Source: Pholis gunnellus (lineage: Eukaryota; Chordata; Actinopteri; Perciformes; Pholidae). From it: a stretch of 64,000 nucleotides of DNA. Below, one piece after another: positions 27,135 through 36,768 of this stretch. The notes under the pieces are model-generated. The model did no database searches. It saw only the letters and a list, made by a program, of their open reading frames with translations, and was not told the origin of the DNA. The stretch spans positions 17,762,133 through 17,826,132 of the forward strand of contig OU342804.1 in assembly GCA_910591455.2 (NCBI GenBank). Direction: 5' to 3'. How positions within the stretch are numbered: position 1 is the stretch's first letter; every line of letters starts with the position of its first letter. Position numbers and translations under genes: made by a program.

Positions 27135-28804
27135 AGGGGGTGGTTTTGGGAGATGGGGGCTGTACAGGAATGCCATGGCATAAGGATCTAGGACTGAGAA
27201 GCTGGGGGGTAGGGATTCTGCATTTTCTCTGTCTGTCATGAGCAAGGCTTAAAATTACAATGAGCTGCTGGAAATTTGTAATTCAAAAGGGATGTATCCT
27301 CTAAAGTCTTCGAGCCTATTTTTTTCCACTTATAACACACAGCATTCAGTGTAAATGGTAATCCACCCAGGAGGGTGATGGGTTTAAGGAGTATTTATTA
27401 TCTTTTTATGGAGTTAGGGCTGTTAGCTGAACTGTGTGTAAGTAACAGACAGACGGAGCTAAAGGTGACTGGATCCAAGGAAATAGTGATGGCTAAAAGA
27501 ATCCTTGAGGATCACATAGCACTGAAGTCAGCACTCACGACAGCTGAGCATCCTAAGACTGGAGGGAGAGCATTCAGTCTGCTGACTCTGACTGTTAATA
27601 CTTTAGTTTGAATTTGTGCACCGACCCTGATGGGACTGACGAGAACATTTTCTGATGATTCAATATTTAGTCTTGGGATAGGTGACAAGTCGGTTTACGT
27701 AATGCAACTCAAATCTTTCATTACACATTACACATGTTCTACCTGATAAACACCCTGATCTTTCAATCTCCTTATCTGCAGGTTATAACGCATGTTCTCT
27801 CTTAAATTTATACATTTTGAAATTACAAAGCTCTCCCCAGAGCCACAGAAGATGTTTTATAACTGCTTTCACAAGCCGAGTAGTACTAAAACCGTATCAA
27901 GTTAACTGACCTTTATGAGTAAAATTGGTGAGTGCCCCTTTTCATATAAAAAAACAGCTTATCAAGTGGTCAAAACCACTGCAGGAGACCTTTTAAAATA
28001 ATTCTTAAAAGTCTGTTTTTTGAGTTATTGCACCTTGGGAATTCCAGAGTATGGATTCCACCTTTAGCTTCAGCCAGGTACGGTCCACAGATCAAGCACA
28101 AGATCACACCATCTCTATACCTGAAATAGAGAAAAAATGACTGCTCAACAGAAAACATTTTAGCAGCAACTTTAGTAGCAGATCTACAATCATATTACTA
28201 TTATATCTGAAGAAGAAAAGAAAGAGATGATAGCTAGGCCATCCTATCCTCATGAAAGTCTTCGGTTGAATAACTGTCAAAGAACAAAATGTATTAAATT
28301 ACCATGTTAAAAGGAAAATGGGTTTCTAGGCCTTACTCACCATTTTACAACAGGCGTGGGGAAGCCCTCAACAGTACAGAAGAGTTTGATTGGAGTATTT
28401 TCAAACACGGTGTGGGATCTGAGTCTGGCCAGGAACTTTGGCCCCCTGATCATCGGCTCCTCGTGCACATATTTTTCCGTCATCTTTGTCCTTACCTAGA
28501 CAGGGAAACAAGAATACCAATAAGCAAATAAATAATATACATCTCTTACTCACACACCCTCCACATTGTTATATTTTCCTATATCTATACTCAATTGTAT
28601 TCTAACAAATGAATATTAATAAACTCCAGATACAACCATTTTTTAAAACAATGCAGTTTAACTATTGTCTCAATATGAGCTCAGGTACATATAATAACAC
28701 ACAATTTTCATTGAAGTCTGGACAGGGAAAATTCATAAATTCTTACCACTTTCTGGATGCGAGATTGTGTTTTGTGCTCATATCTTTCCTCCCTCGCCTC
28801 AGAA
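4073..28804 (-). CDS. myom2: Myomesin-2 (M-band protein), 37 coding exons, N-terminus not located
   Basis: Structural protein of the sarcomeric M-band that crosslinks myosin filaments. Coding exons in transcript order: 28804-28747, 28495-28341, 28120-28034, 26027-25939, 25459-25409, 25265-25101, 24689-24528, 24364-24223, 23980-23781, 23258-23208, 23048-22921, 22407-22224, 22058-21884, 21771-21650, 21549-21362, 21022-20896, 20705-20527, 19319-19205, 18963-18801, 18650-18544, 16151-16107, 15705-15569, 15327-15183, 14503-14441, 14052-13985, 13120-13007, 12721-12634, 11940-11902, 11044-10939, 10214-10148, 9769-9673, 9194-9158, 7440-7418, 7276-7221, 7147-7058, 4805-4680, 4270-4073. All phases join without a stop, giving about 1,381 residues (human MYOM2 is about 1,465). 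Order is Ig-Ig, five Fn3, five Ig, tail. MYOM2 rather than MYOM1 because of PGPAYDLTFGEV in Fn3-5, SMTIKGV in the last Ig, VYRHGEKIPE in the tail, and no EH-type insert. The start codon and roughly the first 95 codons are missing. Which teleost copy (a or b) cannot be told. Confidence 0.93.
4680..18963 (-). CDS. myom2: myom2 C-terminal five Ig domains (My9-My13) and their helical linkers
   Basis: In the family this half forms the elastic antiparallel dimer of the M-bridge, with Ig domains joined by alpha-helices. Here the helices fall in their own small exons: 16151-16107 (ELTKMLALSYDIRHP, 45 nt), 14503-14441 (AFKAALAEADFQRREYIRV, 63 nt), 11940-11902 (VFDDAINKISQLA, 39 nt), and 9194-9158 plus 7440-7418 (VYEKAYAEFQKLKAQAYAEK, 37 and 23 nt). 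Ig signatures: DKEDFGTYSVSV (18650-18544), ENEGTFTCQI (15327-15183), TAGVYKATISDDRGKDKS (12721-12634), KDKGLYSIVI (9769-9673), ENSGRYSMIVQNKYGGE (4805-4680). The last Ig comprises 7276-7221, 7147-7058 and 4805-4680 and is the dimerisation domain in family members. Exon 29 uses the acceptor at 11045 because GSSAAELV then aligns with human MYOM2 without a gap. Confidence 0.9.
4806..7057 (-). other. myom2 intron before the penultimate coding exon
   Basis: 2.25 kb, AT-rich. I see no exon, repeat array or RNA gene in it. The open frames at 5569-5985 and 6142-6333 lack homology and splice logic. Confidence 0.6.
16152..18543 (-). other. myom2 intron between Ig My9 and the next linker exon
   Basis: 2.4 kb. 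Holds a degenerate MITE copy around 17680-17905 and purine-rich sequence near 15890-16080 just beyond its 3' end. Nothing coding is recognised. Confidence 0.6.
17680..17905. mobile_element. Degenerate copy of the same MITE family
   Basis: AATCACCCGAAACTAAGAAT, CCGCCATCTTGCACTGACAT and CAGCAGCCCAGAAGGA parallel the 57.5-kb element in order and orientation. Boundaries are approximate and the terminal repeats are not seen. Confidence 0.5.
18739..18792. repeat. (GT)n microsatellite next to a myom2 splice donor
   Basis: Pure GT on the plus strand. In the myom2 transcript it reads (CA)n starting about 8 nt inside the intron after the exon 18963-18801 donor. Confidence 0.95.
19205..24364 (-). CDS. 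myom2: myom2 five fibronectin type III domains (My4-My8)
   Basis: Each Fn3 domain is split over two exons. Fn3-1: 24364-24223 (NRDYVIVSWKPPNTTTEGP) and 23980-23781 (GHSYYFRVRAVNSHGIS). A 51-nt linker exon 23258-23208 follows. Fn3-2: 23048-22921 and 22407-22224 (SPRYAVFDLTEGKRYKF). Fn3-3: 22058-21884 (LIGYYIDQCVKGSNDW) and 21771-21650 (GETYIFRVQAINELGLSD). Fn3-4: 21549-21362 (CDGHSMVLNWKKP) and 21022-20896 (CEAWTMPEPG). Fn3-5: 20705-20527 (GPAYDLTFGEVRDSSLLVEW) and 19319-19205 (SYKFRVRAANAAGVG). Each shows the conserved Trp of the B strand and the Tyr/Phe-rich FRVRA segment. There is no MYOM1-type EH insert between Fn3-3 and Fn3-4. Confidence 0.93.
24528..25459 (-). CDS. myom2: myom2 second Ig domain (My3), three exons
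   Basis: Exon 25459-25409 is an acidic linker (FKEEDESCPYAWLPFT). Exon 25265-25101 carries ITFLEKFGPVFATEGES, close to the human MYOM2 QFLEKFGVTFRREGET, then EAQWYRD. Exon 24689-24528 finishes the domain with LFKDDEGLYTIRMV and HSAFVSVS. Lengths 51, 165 and 162 nt join with phases 2-1, 2-1, 2-1. This is the second Ig of the N-terminal half; in the family these domains lie near the myosin-binding end. Confidence 0.9.
25545..25735. mobile_element. Degenerate copy of the same MITE family
   Basis: CAACAGTAGCCCAGAACGGA, then a GATTTGCGTTTT segment and TAGTTCTCCTTCC, matches the interior of the 57.5-kb element in the same orientation. Lies in the myom2 intron between the two N-terminal Ig domains. 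Confidence 0.5.
25939..28804 (-). CDS. myom2: myom2 exons 1-4 of the resolved set: N-terminal helix and first Ig domain (My2)
   Basis: Exon 28804-28747 encodes a charged segment (EAREERYEHKTQSRIQKV), matching in position the pre-Ig helical region of MYOM2. Exon 28495-28341 starts the Ig domain with FLARLRSHTVFENTPIKLFC and GFPTPVVKW, close to human MYOM2. Exon 28120-28034 continues with YRDG and GIHTLEFPR. Exon 26027-25939 ends the fold with DDTAQYTATAYNSHGQ. Exon 28120-28034 is divergent between YRDG and GIHTLE and two residues shorter than human, and its donor is GTGCAA. The first exon starts one base into a codon, so at least one more coding exon lies upstream. Confidence 0.88.
26028..28033 (-). 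other. myom2 intron inside the first Ig domain
   Basis: 2.0 kb with a GT microsatellite at 27089-27131. The short open frames at 26241-26574 and 27375-27611 have no recognisable homology. Confidence 0.6.
27089..27131. repeat. (GT)n microsatellite
   Basis: Pure GT, in a myom2 intron. Confidence 0.95.
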
Positions 28805-30865
28805 CTAAAGACAAACAGTAGGTCAGTTTTGCTGAAAATCAATGTTATCCGTCTACACAGGCGGAGAATTTGATACATTTTTTTAAATGTCATTTTGAAC
28901 ATGTACCTACTGTCAAAAATATTCAAGGTGTGACAGTAGTCAGTCTGCCCAAATAATAATAACATTTACAGTAAGTAACACTAGTTTCAAAACAACAACG
29001 GTGTGAGAAAAATGCCTTGTGAAGTTGAAAGTGTATGGGGCTTCTTGACGGTTCACTTATTCAGGTGCCTTTCAGCCCAAATAACAAGCCTCCAAAGTAG
29101 CTTTAGTGCCGTGCTGTATGTACTTTTGTTTTGATATGTGCAGCAGGTTGTATGCGGTCTATGGCCAGTGCTTGAAATCTGATTCTACATTGTTTCTTGC
29201 CGTTTTTGTATCTATAAAAATACTTTTGAATAAAGATTATCCATTACTATCAAAGTTATATGAGCAAAGATGGTGGCCTCTAGCAAGCTCTGCAGACCAG
29301 CTCACTTTTCTCTGTAGAGCAGAGCACCTACAACAGTACTGATCCACCAATCCCACCTTCTTATTGGAACATGGGCTGTTGTGTCTGTGGTTGCCATATT
29401 AGGATTACAAATTATTTTTGGGGGGGTTGGGAATGCAGCCCAAAGCTTTTAATCCCTGTGATCTGTAAGACAGACGGGTATAAACCTGATTCATGCAAAG
29501 AATGCAGGACACCTTCCACGAACTTTCCATAGTAGAGACAGAGAGGTAAAGCCTCCTTGACTGAGCCTGACTTTACACAGCAGCCTATCAACACTTATGA
29601 CTCCTCCGTGAGGGGGGAAGAGACACCAACGTAACAGAAATGTCATAGGAAGGCTCTTGTGGCTGGCATCAGAGAGCCTTGAGCACCCAAAATACAAGCT
29701 TTTTTTTTTAAAGAGGGTGCATTACAGGATTACTGTTCAACATCTGTGTTCAAGACATGGCAGTCTGAGCTTCAGAGAGTCGTTAGCTTTAAATGTGGTT
29801 ATTATTGTCTGCCTGTGCACCATTGGGCACAGAAAATGTGATCAGGCCTTGAGAATCTCAAATAAATAAACTGACATATTGTTGTCATTTGTAAGCCGAG
29901 CCTCCTGGACAACAACAATAACTGTTGTCGATTTGTAGAGTCATGTCTAGAACCATTGTGGCTGACACAGCTGCTTAAGAGAAGGACAATGATTTATCAC
30001 AACATCCTCCCTGTTCTTTGCTGCTATACACAGTCTCTTTGCGCATAGCCAAATCTTATATTCAGCAGACTATGCCACTGAAGGCCCAACCCACAAGAGG
30101 CTGCCCCAGAGCTGGCAACAGGCCCGTTGCCTGAGAGCAGGAGATTGTCAGCAGGGGAGACACAGCCAGCAGTGGGAAGCTCTGAGTCTTTCATCACTGC
30201 GACCACAAAGCCTTCAGGCCTGATGTCATTCCACCACTACCGCCGCGAAATGGAGGGGAGCACCCTCCAGTCCAGAGAATCAGGGGGATCCTGACAGCTG
30301 GCAGCAACAGACAGAGCAGTTGGTTTGGTCACCACTGTGATGAGACCGAGGCTGGAGGGGCCGTGTTGCATATTAAGAGAGGAAGATGACCAAAAGTAAT
30401 GTCTTGTGTTGCAAGTGGATGCCAGGTTGGAGTATGATGACAATTTAGGCAGCCTGTGGATGTGTTCGGGTTTGTCCAAATCGGCAAAATAAGAAAGATT
30501 TCAGGGAGCTGCTCCGCAAAGGAGAGTGGGTAAACCTATGAAAAGAACAGACTCCATATGCTTTGTCACCTACACAACTAGGACTGAATATATTTGAAGA
30601 AGAAGAAAAAATATCCTCTCTTGTTGTTGTTTAAATGTGCCTGGATTTGTTACACGGTCTGTGGAGGAATGATAATTTGGAACATAAATTTGACAATTTT
30701 GGCAAATCAGTCAATCAGTGTTCAGGGCACATTACACATACAAGCTGCATACTTACTTGAGTTGGAAATAAAAGACAAAGGAATCAGTTAGGAAAATGAG
30801 CTCTACAAGAGCAGTTCCACGACATGAGTAAAAAGAATTCAACACCTGCCAATGAACACGTTGTT

Positions 30866-30920
30866 AAAAGAGAATTAAAAGAGAATTAAAAGAGAATTAA
30901 AAGAGAATTAAAAGAGAATT
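30866..30920. repeat. Five-copy 11-bp tandem repeat
   Basis: AAAAGAGAATT repeated five times without change. Confidence 0.95.
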
Positions 30921-31759
30921 AACAAAAACAGACTGGTGTCTGGTTAGCTGCTTATTAGCAAAAGTAAAAAAGAAGCAAGAAGGAGTGAGCATCAGAAATA
31001 AAAAGATTTTTAAAGATGTAAGTACATGAAACACACAGCACACAAAAACAAACCATAATACCTAAACACTCTACATAGTTACCAATCACAGCAGCGCTCA
31101 ACAGTTGCAGAATGTGACAACAATTGTGTTAGCTTCCCCCCCCCCCCCCATGGTGTTGGACTTTGTTGGAGTGAAAACTGGGGATTGTTTGACTATTTTT
31201 CTACACAATTCAGCTTACAAAGGCCTGAGTAAAAATTAGTAAAGTCAATCCAATTTAAGTTATACTTGAAATCCAACAACACACTCGGCAACAAACCTTT
31301 CCTGTGGTGTTTTGTACTGTATCTGTGAAAAAGGCATGAGGATCAGACTTGCTGCTTAAAAATGTGGACTGCCTCTCTTAAGCATGAGATAACTTACATT
31401 TAAATTAGCCTTCATAGCGCCAAAAAGGATCAATAAAAAAAATGAAACTTAATTTAAAAAAATGCTGTGATATGGATTTCGAAGATGATCTTTGGACATT
31501 CATTGTAAAAAAAACTATTTTCAAGTGTAGCTTGGCCAGCTCGGGATTAGTTTTGTCTGGATGTTAGTTTTATGTTAACCAGGTTAGCCCTCTATTCTAA
31601 CCTTTAGTCAAAGCTTACTAATGTTACAATACTACTGTTAGCTTAATGTTTTAGTTGTATTCAGCATTAGAGTGTAACATGTACCTGCTGTATTCTTTAA
31701 CCACATATTTGCTCTGTTTGTGGTGGTATTCATGGTTGTAACTCCCACGTTTCATCAAC

Positions 31760-31875
31760 ACTGACATGGTGACACTGTAGATGCTGACCTGTTGGACCAG
31801 CAACAAACACAGACTGACATGGTAACAAAGTACAGTAGATCATCACCTACAAGTCAGACCAGCAACACAGTGACA
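31760..31875. repeat. Two degenerate 53-bp tandem units
   Basis: ACTGACATGGT at 31760 and 31813, each followed by similar sequence with ACCAGCAACA near the end. Confidence 0.6.
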
Positions 31876-32014
31876 CCAACATACACAAACACAAGGGCTA
31901 CCAACCCTAAAGGACTGTCAACGTGACTTCAGGAAGTTGAGGCACTCAATGAAGCCGTCATGAAGACAACAAAAGGAAGGACAGAGTTTGTTAATTATCC
32001 AGAGGAGCGTGTAT

Positions 32015-32115
32015 TTTTTATTAAACCTTTATTCATTCGGGTAATCTCATTGAAACACAGGGTCTCATTTTTGGGGGAGACCTGGTAAAGACACAACAGC
32101 AATACAACACAAAGT
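32015..32115. repeat. Possible dispersed repeat fragment
   Basis: The stretch from CTTTATTCATTCGGGTAATC through CTCATTGAAACACAGGGTCT to GGGGGAGACCTGGTAAAG resembles a common fish interspersed repeat (TTTAACCAGG..CCATTGAGA..GAGACCTGGCCAAGA). Identification is from memory. Confidence 0.35.
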
Positions 32116-34032
32116 TACAGACAGACCATTTGGGGGCTTTTAGAAACAGAGTCCTGTCTTTGTCTATATTAACGACTTGGTGCTTTGCAACAATATGTAA
32201 GATAAGTGGAAAATATATTTGTGTTCACTGCCTCATCCCTTGAAAAAAAGAAAGGCCTTCCTGGAATTTGGACAGAGAGACTTGTTAACACTGTCAAACA
32301 AACACAGCAGTCTTACTGTCAGCTTTAGGAATGACAAGGTGACATTATATTGATTTAAAGACACATAAACAAAAGGCATGGATGTAGTCTATTGTTGGAC
32401 CAGTGATCAGTAACTGACCCGAGTACAGCTGCACTTTCCATTAAGGTGACAGCTCCAAATTCAGCATGAGCAGTTGTATATTCATTACAGTTTGCTATAC
32501 AGTGGTGGACTGTGAATACAGTTATTTTCAACTTGAAACACAAGGGAATAAAACACTCCTAAATTAAATGTGAGAGGTTTGTTATTTAGTGTGGGCTCTA
32601 CAGCTCGTATCATAAGACGTTTCTATTATTCACATCATATCCTGCACTAGTAACTAGACTTAGACATAACATGGCATGAATAAAACTGATGATACAGAAA
32701 ATGAAAGACGGGGAACCACTGCTACACACGTATCACTGGCAGTTTAAGATGTTGTGTGTCTGACATAAGACGTTTTACAGTACACACACCAAAGCAAGAG
32801 CATATCTTTGACATCATGCAGTCATAGCGGCAACATAATTGCCTCACCAGAAATAAGGACAGATGAAACATGAAGCGATACTCCCTGGCCAACCTCACCC
32901 TGAAAGCTACTGAGACATGCTCCAATGGCAAAGACATTCCTGTTTCCCACATCTCTGAAACACTTAACCCATGTTTTACTCTAATGCCTTGAAACCTCTA
33001 ATCAAGCAGCCAGACAATCAGATAGATGATATCTTAATGCCCCCAACCCCTAAAGGCAATCCTGGTTGAATCATATTGTTGTGCAGTAGAAAAGCTCCAT
33101 AATAATAATAATGTATCACAGAAAATGTTCTTCACCCTACTCAAGGAACAACAAACCAGCTTATGTCCCTATTGTCTCTTGTGAGTTAGCACAGTTTATT
33201 TATGCAACACTCTCTAGAGCAGTGTCACAAAATCTAAATCAAAGCTGCAGACATAGGGAGACGTGCTTCCAAAGAAAATCAGCATTACATTCAACTGCCC
33301 TCAGGCAAGTTTTCACTGCAGACTTGTCATATTCTCGTCCCATCTGCCCTACACCCCACTGGCTGTCCTCTGCCTCTGTCAGTCCAGCCAAGGCTGTAAC
33401 AGCACAAATGTCTGCCAAATGACACCCGAGCCACGCCGCCTGCAACAGAAAACCTCTGAAACGCTCAACCATAACCGTAAAACCTCTGAGCAGTTGCTAT
33501 TTGGATACCAACACTTGCTATGTGCTCAATAGTGGCAATTGTAATACAATGGAATTATAATGGCTCCTTTGTGATGTAAGTTCATTATTTTAAGATCAAA
33601 CAAAGTCAACAAGGTATGAGTCCCATAACTACACACCAGCAATTTGTGCACTGAAGCAACAGTCCTAAGTGTCCCCACCGAGTTTTATTCTCCAGAGGGA
33701 CTCCATTTTAACCAATTAAGAGTCTAAGAACACAAAGAGAACTGTTGTTTTGTCTCAAACAAGGCAATTATCTTCAAAACAGTGGTTAACTAATTCATTC
33801 AAATTGAATTTCAGCACATCCTTCATACTTCTTACATCATCATTCATCACTCATCACTTTGAGTATCATCAGCTCTTGTTAGGGCCAAACAACATCTCTT
33901 GGTCTTTCCCTAATTCCTCCACCCCACTAATCCCACCAGCTGCACTTGGGTTTGACACAAGAGTAGACTCAAAGTTGAGGATACAAAGGTGATAGAAAAA
34001 AAAGAAAGAGAAGGAAATTATAGCTTTCTTAC

Positions 34033-34200
34033 CCCTTGAGATTTCCTTTGCAGCGACTTCGGTTGACAGCCTGAATCCACCGGGAGTCAGCCTAAACCAA
34101 GTACCAGGCCAACAAAAACCACCACCCGTCTTCAACCGACCCCCACCTGCCTTTCCCTGAGGCCTTATAAGGAAAGAGAGCCTGCCTATATATAACCAGT
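34033..34200 (-). promoter_or_regulatory. myom2: Candidate myom2 muscle promoter and 5' non-coding exon
   Basis: On the minus strand a TATA-like stretch (34197-34187) is followed by a perfect palindromic CArG box, CCTTATAAGG (34163-34172), the SRF site typical of muscle promoters. Downstream sequence ends in a good donor, AAGG|GGTAAG or AAGGG|GTAAGA, at about 34033. This fits a 5' UTR exon of myom2, 5.2 kb upstream of the first resolved coding exon. Assignment to myom2 is inferred from orientation, distance and the muscle motif; no coding sequence joins them yet. Confidence 0.5.
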
Positions 34201-35661
34201 AGCCTTCAAGACTCAGGGCCACCACAACCAGTCAACTGTTTGATTTTAGTAGTTAGCCCAATTGCTGTTTTCTGGGATGTTATAGCTCAACAACTGATGC
34301 TCATCAACTGGTTATTGCAGTATACCACCTGATCTAGACAATGCAGAGCATCTGTTATGGGGGCACTGCCACATTTTCAAGCAGCAGTTTTAGAATAGGC
34401 AGCAAGACAGTGAGCTTATTCAAGAACCACATTGCAACAAGGCTGCTCACTCTAATTTCTTTCATACCATAATAGCATAGATGACGAATTATAAAACATA
34501 CGTTAGAGAGCATTTCAGAGTTTATAGAGCATGCACCTTAAAACTCTGAAAATGTATTTTAAATTCAACGTTGCAACATATATCCACAGTATATGGCCGT
34601 TTCACACATAGATTTCAATCTTTCTAGCTACACTTTAACCAGTATGTTAGTCGCTCTGTAAGATTTTTCTCCATCTGAAACATCTTGAGACACTAAGTCG
34701 CATGCTGAACTTTGGCCAGGGCCTATTTATATAACTAGCTACAGTTACAGCTAGACTATTCCTGACACAGTGGAGGAGCAGTGAAACACATTTCACATCT
34801 GAGGCAAAATCAACTGATGGGAAAACATGGAGTTACACTTGAGAAAAGGAACGTGAGAGAGAGAGTGGCAGGACGGTGGCTTTGGTGGGAGTGTGTGATG
34901 TGTGAACAAGGGCGTAGAATCAAAAAGAGGAATGACGTCTGTCTGAGGTCGAAAGAGCCCTCTGTTGGTCATGTGCAGGCACACTGTAACCACAGCCCAG
35001 TGATAATTTTAGTACATTATGTTGTTATGCTGACAGTGAGATGTTGGTGAGCCAGGGCTCCACACTAATGAGGTGCCACATTTTCAATAAAAACTACTAA
35101 TCACAAGATTTGTTTTAATCCATACAAATGCAATCTTTTCTTTCCTAATCATTTGAATTGTGTACAGGCTTCCTTTTCTTATGAGGAAGAAAAAACATGA
35201 ATTACAATAACAAAGTAAAAGGATAATATTTTGATTTTTTTATGGTTTAGATTCAGAGCAGTTGAAATCATTTTTGGGATGGTGGCAAAAAAAAAAAATA
35301 GATCTGTGATCAATCCGTGACTCTGATCTGTGAGTCTTACAATCCGTTGCACCACAAATATACTGTATATATACTGTATATATGTGTGTGTGTAAATCAT
35401 TTTTGGTGAACACATTGTGAAACTGATATTCTCCATAGACATTCTTTATGAACACAGCTGTACAATTTCACAAACGCTGTTGCCAAAGCACGCTGATCAG
35501 ACTTTTAATCTGGTGTATTCTCTCCCAAATCTGTCAAATTGAGTTGGTAAATTAGAAAAAATATTAGTATTTATTATTTGTCTTCAATGTAGATTAATAT
35601 CTCAGAGCTGTACTTTCAAAAGATCTTGCCGCTGTAATATTTTCTTGTAAAAAGAAAAATA

Positions 35662-35711
<50 letters not shown>

Positions 35712-35754
35712 TTAATGCACTGTATATGAGAAGAGTGCTATAAAAGGGACGATT
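34198..35754. other. Gap between divergent myom2 and rnaset2 promoters
   Basis: About 1.6 kb without recognisable exons. Contains a pure TA microsatellite (35664-35709) just upstream of the rnaset2 island and several CANNTG motifs near 34217-34310. Confidence 0.6.
35664..35709. repeat. (TA)n microsatellite
   Basis: 46 nt of pure TA about 90 nt upstream of the rnaset2 GC-rich island. Confidence 0.95.
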
Positions 35755-35789
35755 GTACACTGTTACATCAGCTAACCTGCTGAACAAGG

Positions 35790-36004
35790 AACCGCCGGCG
35801 CGGCCCGGACATCAAATCAAGCCAACCCAACCCCTCTACCACGTGATGACGCACGACGTCAACGGCGCACACGTCAGTGAATCGTCTGCGGGACATCAAC
35901 AACACAAGCCCCTGTCCTGTGTAATGCACAGTTTTCTACATGATGACCTGCGCAACACTTAAGTAACCGCCACACATTTGTCTTGCACACATATCCGGCA
36001 GAAG
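35790..36004 (+). promoter_or_regulatory. rnaset2: rnaset2 promoter and 5' non-coding exon
   Basis: GC-rich, CpG-containing island in AT-rich surroundings (CCGCCGGCGCGGCCCGG near 35793). CACGTG at 35840-35845, in the context CCACGTGATGACG, resembles an E-box/CLEAR element bound by TFEB-type factors that drive lysosomal genes. GACGTCA at 35855-35861 and ACGTCA near 35871 are CRE-like half or near-complete sites. No TATA box. A good donor, CAGAAG|GTGAGG, ends the non-coding exon at 36004, and the matching acceptor is at 36766. The transcription start is not determined. Confidence 0.6.
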
Positions 36005-36768
36005 GTGAGGCATATGTAAACATTATATTTGTTTAAATGTAAGGGTTGTTTGGTTTAAACATCAAGTCCGTATGACGCTCGTTGTTCACGTTTGAAGATT
36101 CGTTCATTTAAACTATAGTTGAACGTTGAACTTACGATATTATTGGTGCATATGTTTCTAGGACGGAGTCCGGGTGAATACGTCTTTGGCACAGTGACTT
36201 TGTGGGTCGTAGCAGGGCATGTTTCGCCGATCATTATTTCATTATGATAGTGGGAACTTCAGCCTGAGTTGTGACAGTATACAGCCCACGTTAGCACAAT
36301 TTGAATATATATATATATCTTTAGCTACTGTTATCTAAACTGGTCCTGGTTATGTGTGTGGATACGTTTCAAACACATTTAATGTAATGTTTGTGTATTT
36401 GAGGGAGAGGAGGCTGAGTTAAAAATCTGTGTTCATTGTCTAATTAAGTGGTCACCTCAGGTCTAAATTACCACGCACTTAAAGTCACAACCTGTTTTTG
36501 ACTATCATTCTGCGCATGCGCTAGTTTCTCTTGTTTAGTAATCTACAACTTCTGTAACACATGGTTTAATCCAAATCCATTATTATAGAATTGTACATGA
36601 ATGCATGAATTCTCCACAGTCACACGTGTTTTATTTAATTAATTCTACTCTCTGGACGTTGTTGTTAGTGTTGTTATCATGTGAATGTTGGAGGAAGCTG
36701 GGGTTCATGTTCAATACTGAGTCCTGTATAAAAGCAGCTGTTGACAAATCCATCATCTTCTTTTAGAC

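Larger units (their letters stand above)
28805..34032 (-). other. myom2: Presumed 5' intron(s) of myom2; missing start exon should lie here
   Basis: No segment matching the MYOM2 N-terminus (a PFYQK..H..YDQSYRN-type start) was recognised on the minus strand. Holds a five-copy 11-bp repeat (30866-30920), a poly-C run (about 31137-31150), two degenerate 53-bp units (31760-31875), a dispersed repeat near 32015, and GC-richer sequence at 30030-30480 that is open in short stretches but resembles nothing I know. Confidence 0.5.

Noticed and set aside
30024..30480. GC-richer minus-strand open frames in the myom2 5' interval
   Set aside because: No recognisable domain, no matching splice phase to the next exon, and the frames are short.
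32880..32970. Minus-strand MSLPLEHVSVAFR followed by GTGAGG, considered as the missing myom2 start
   Set aside because: Only the first four residues resemble a myomesin start; the rest shows no similarity.
33239..33472. 77-codon minus-strand frame with an acceptor-like TTTCTGTTGCAG nearby
   Set aside because: No homology to myomesin or other families I recognise, and no donor in phase.
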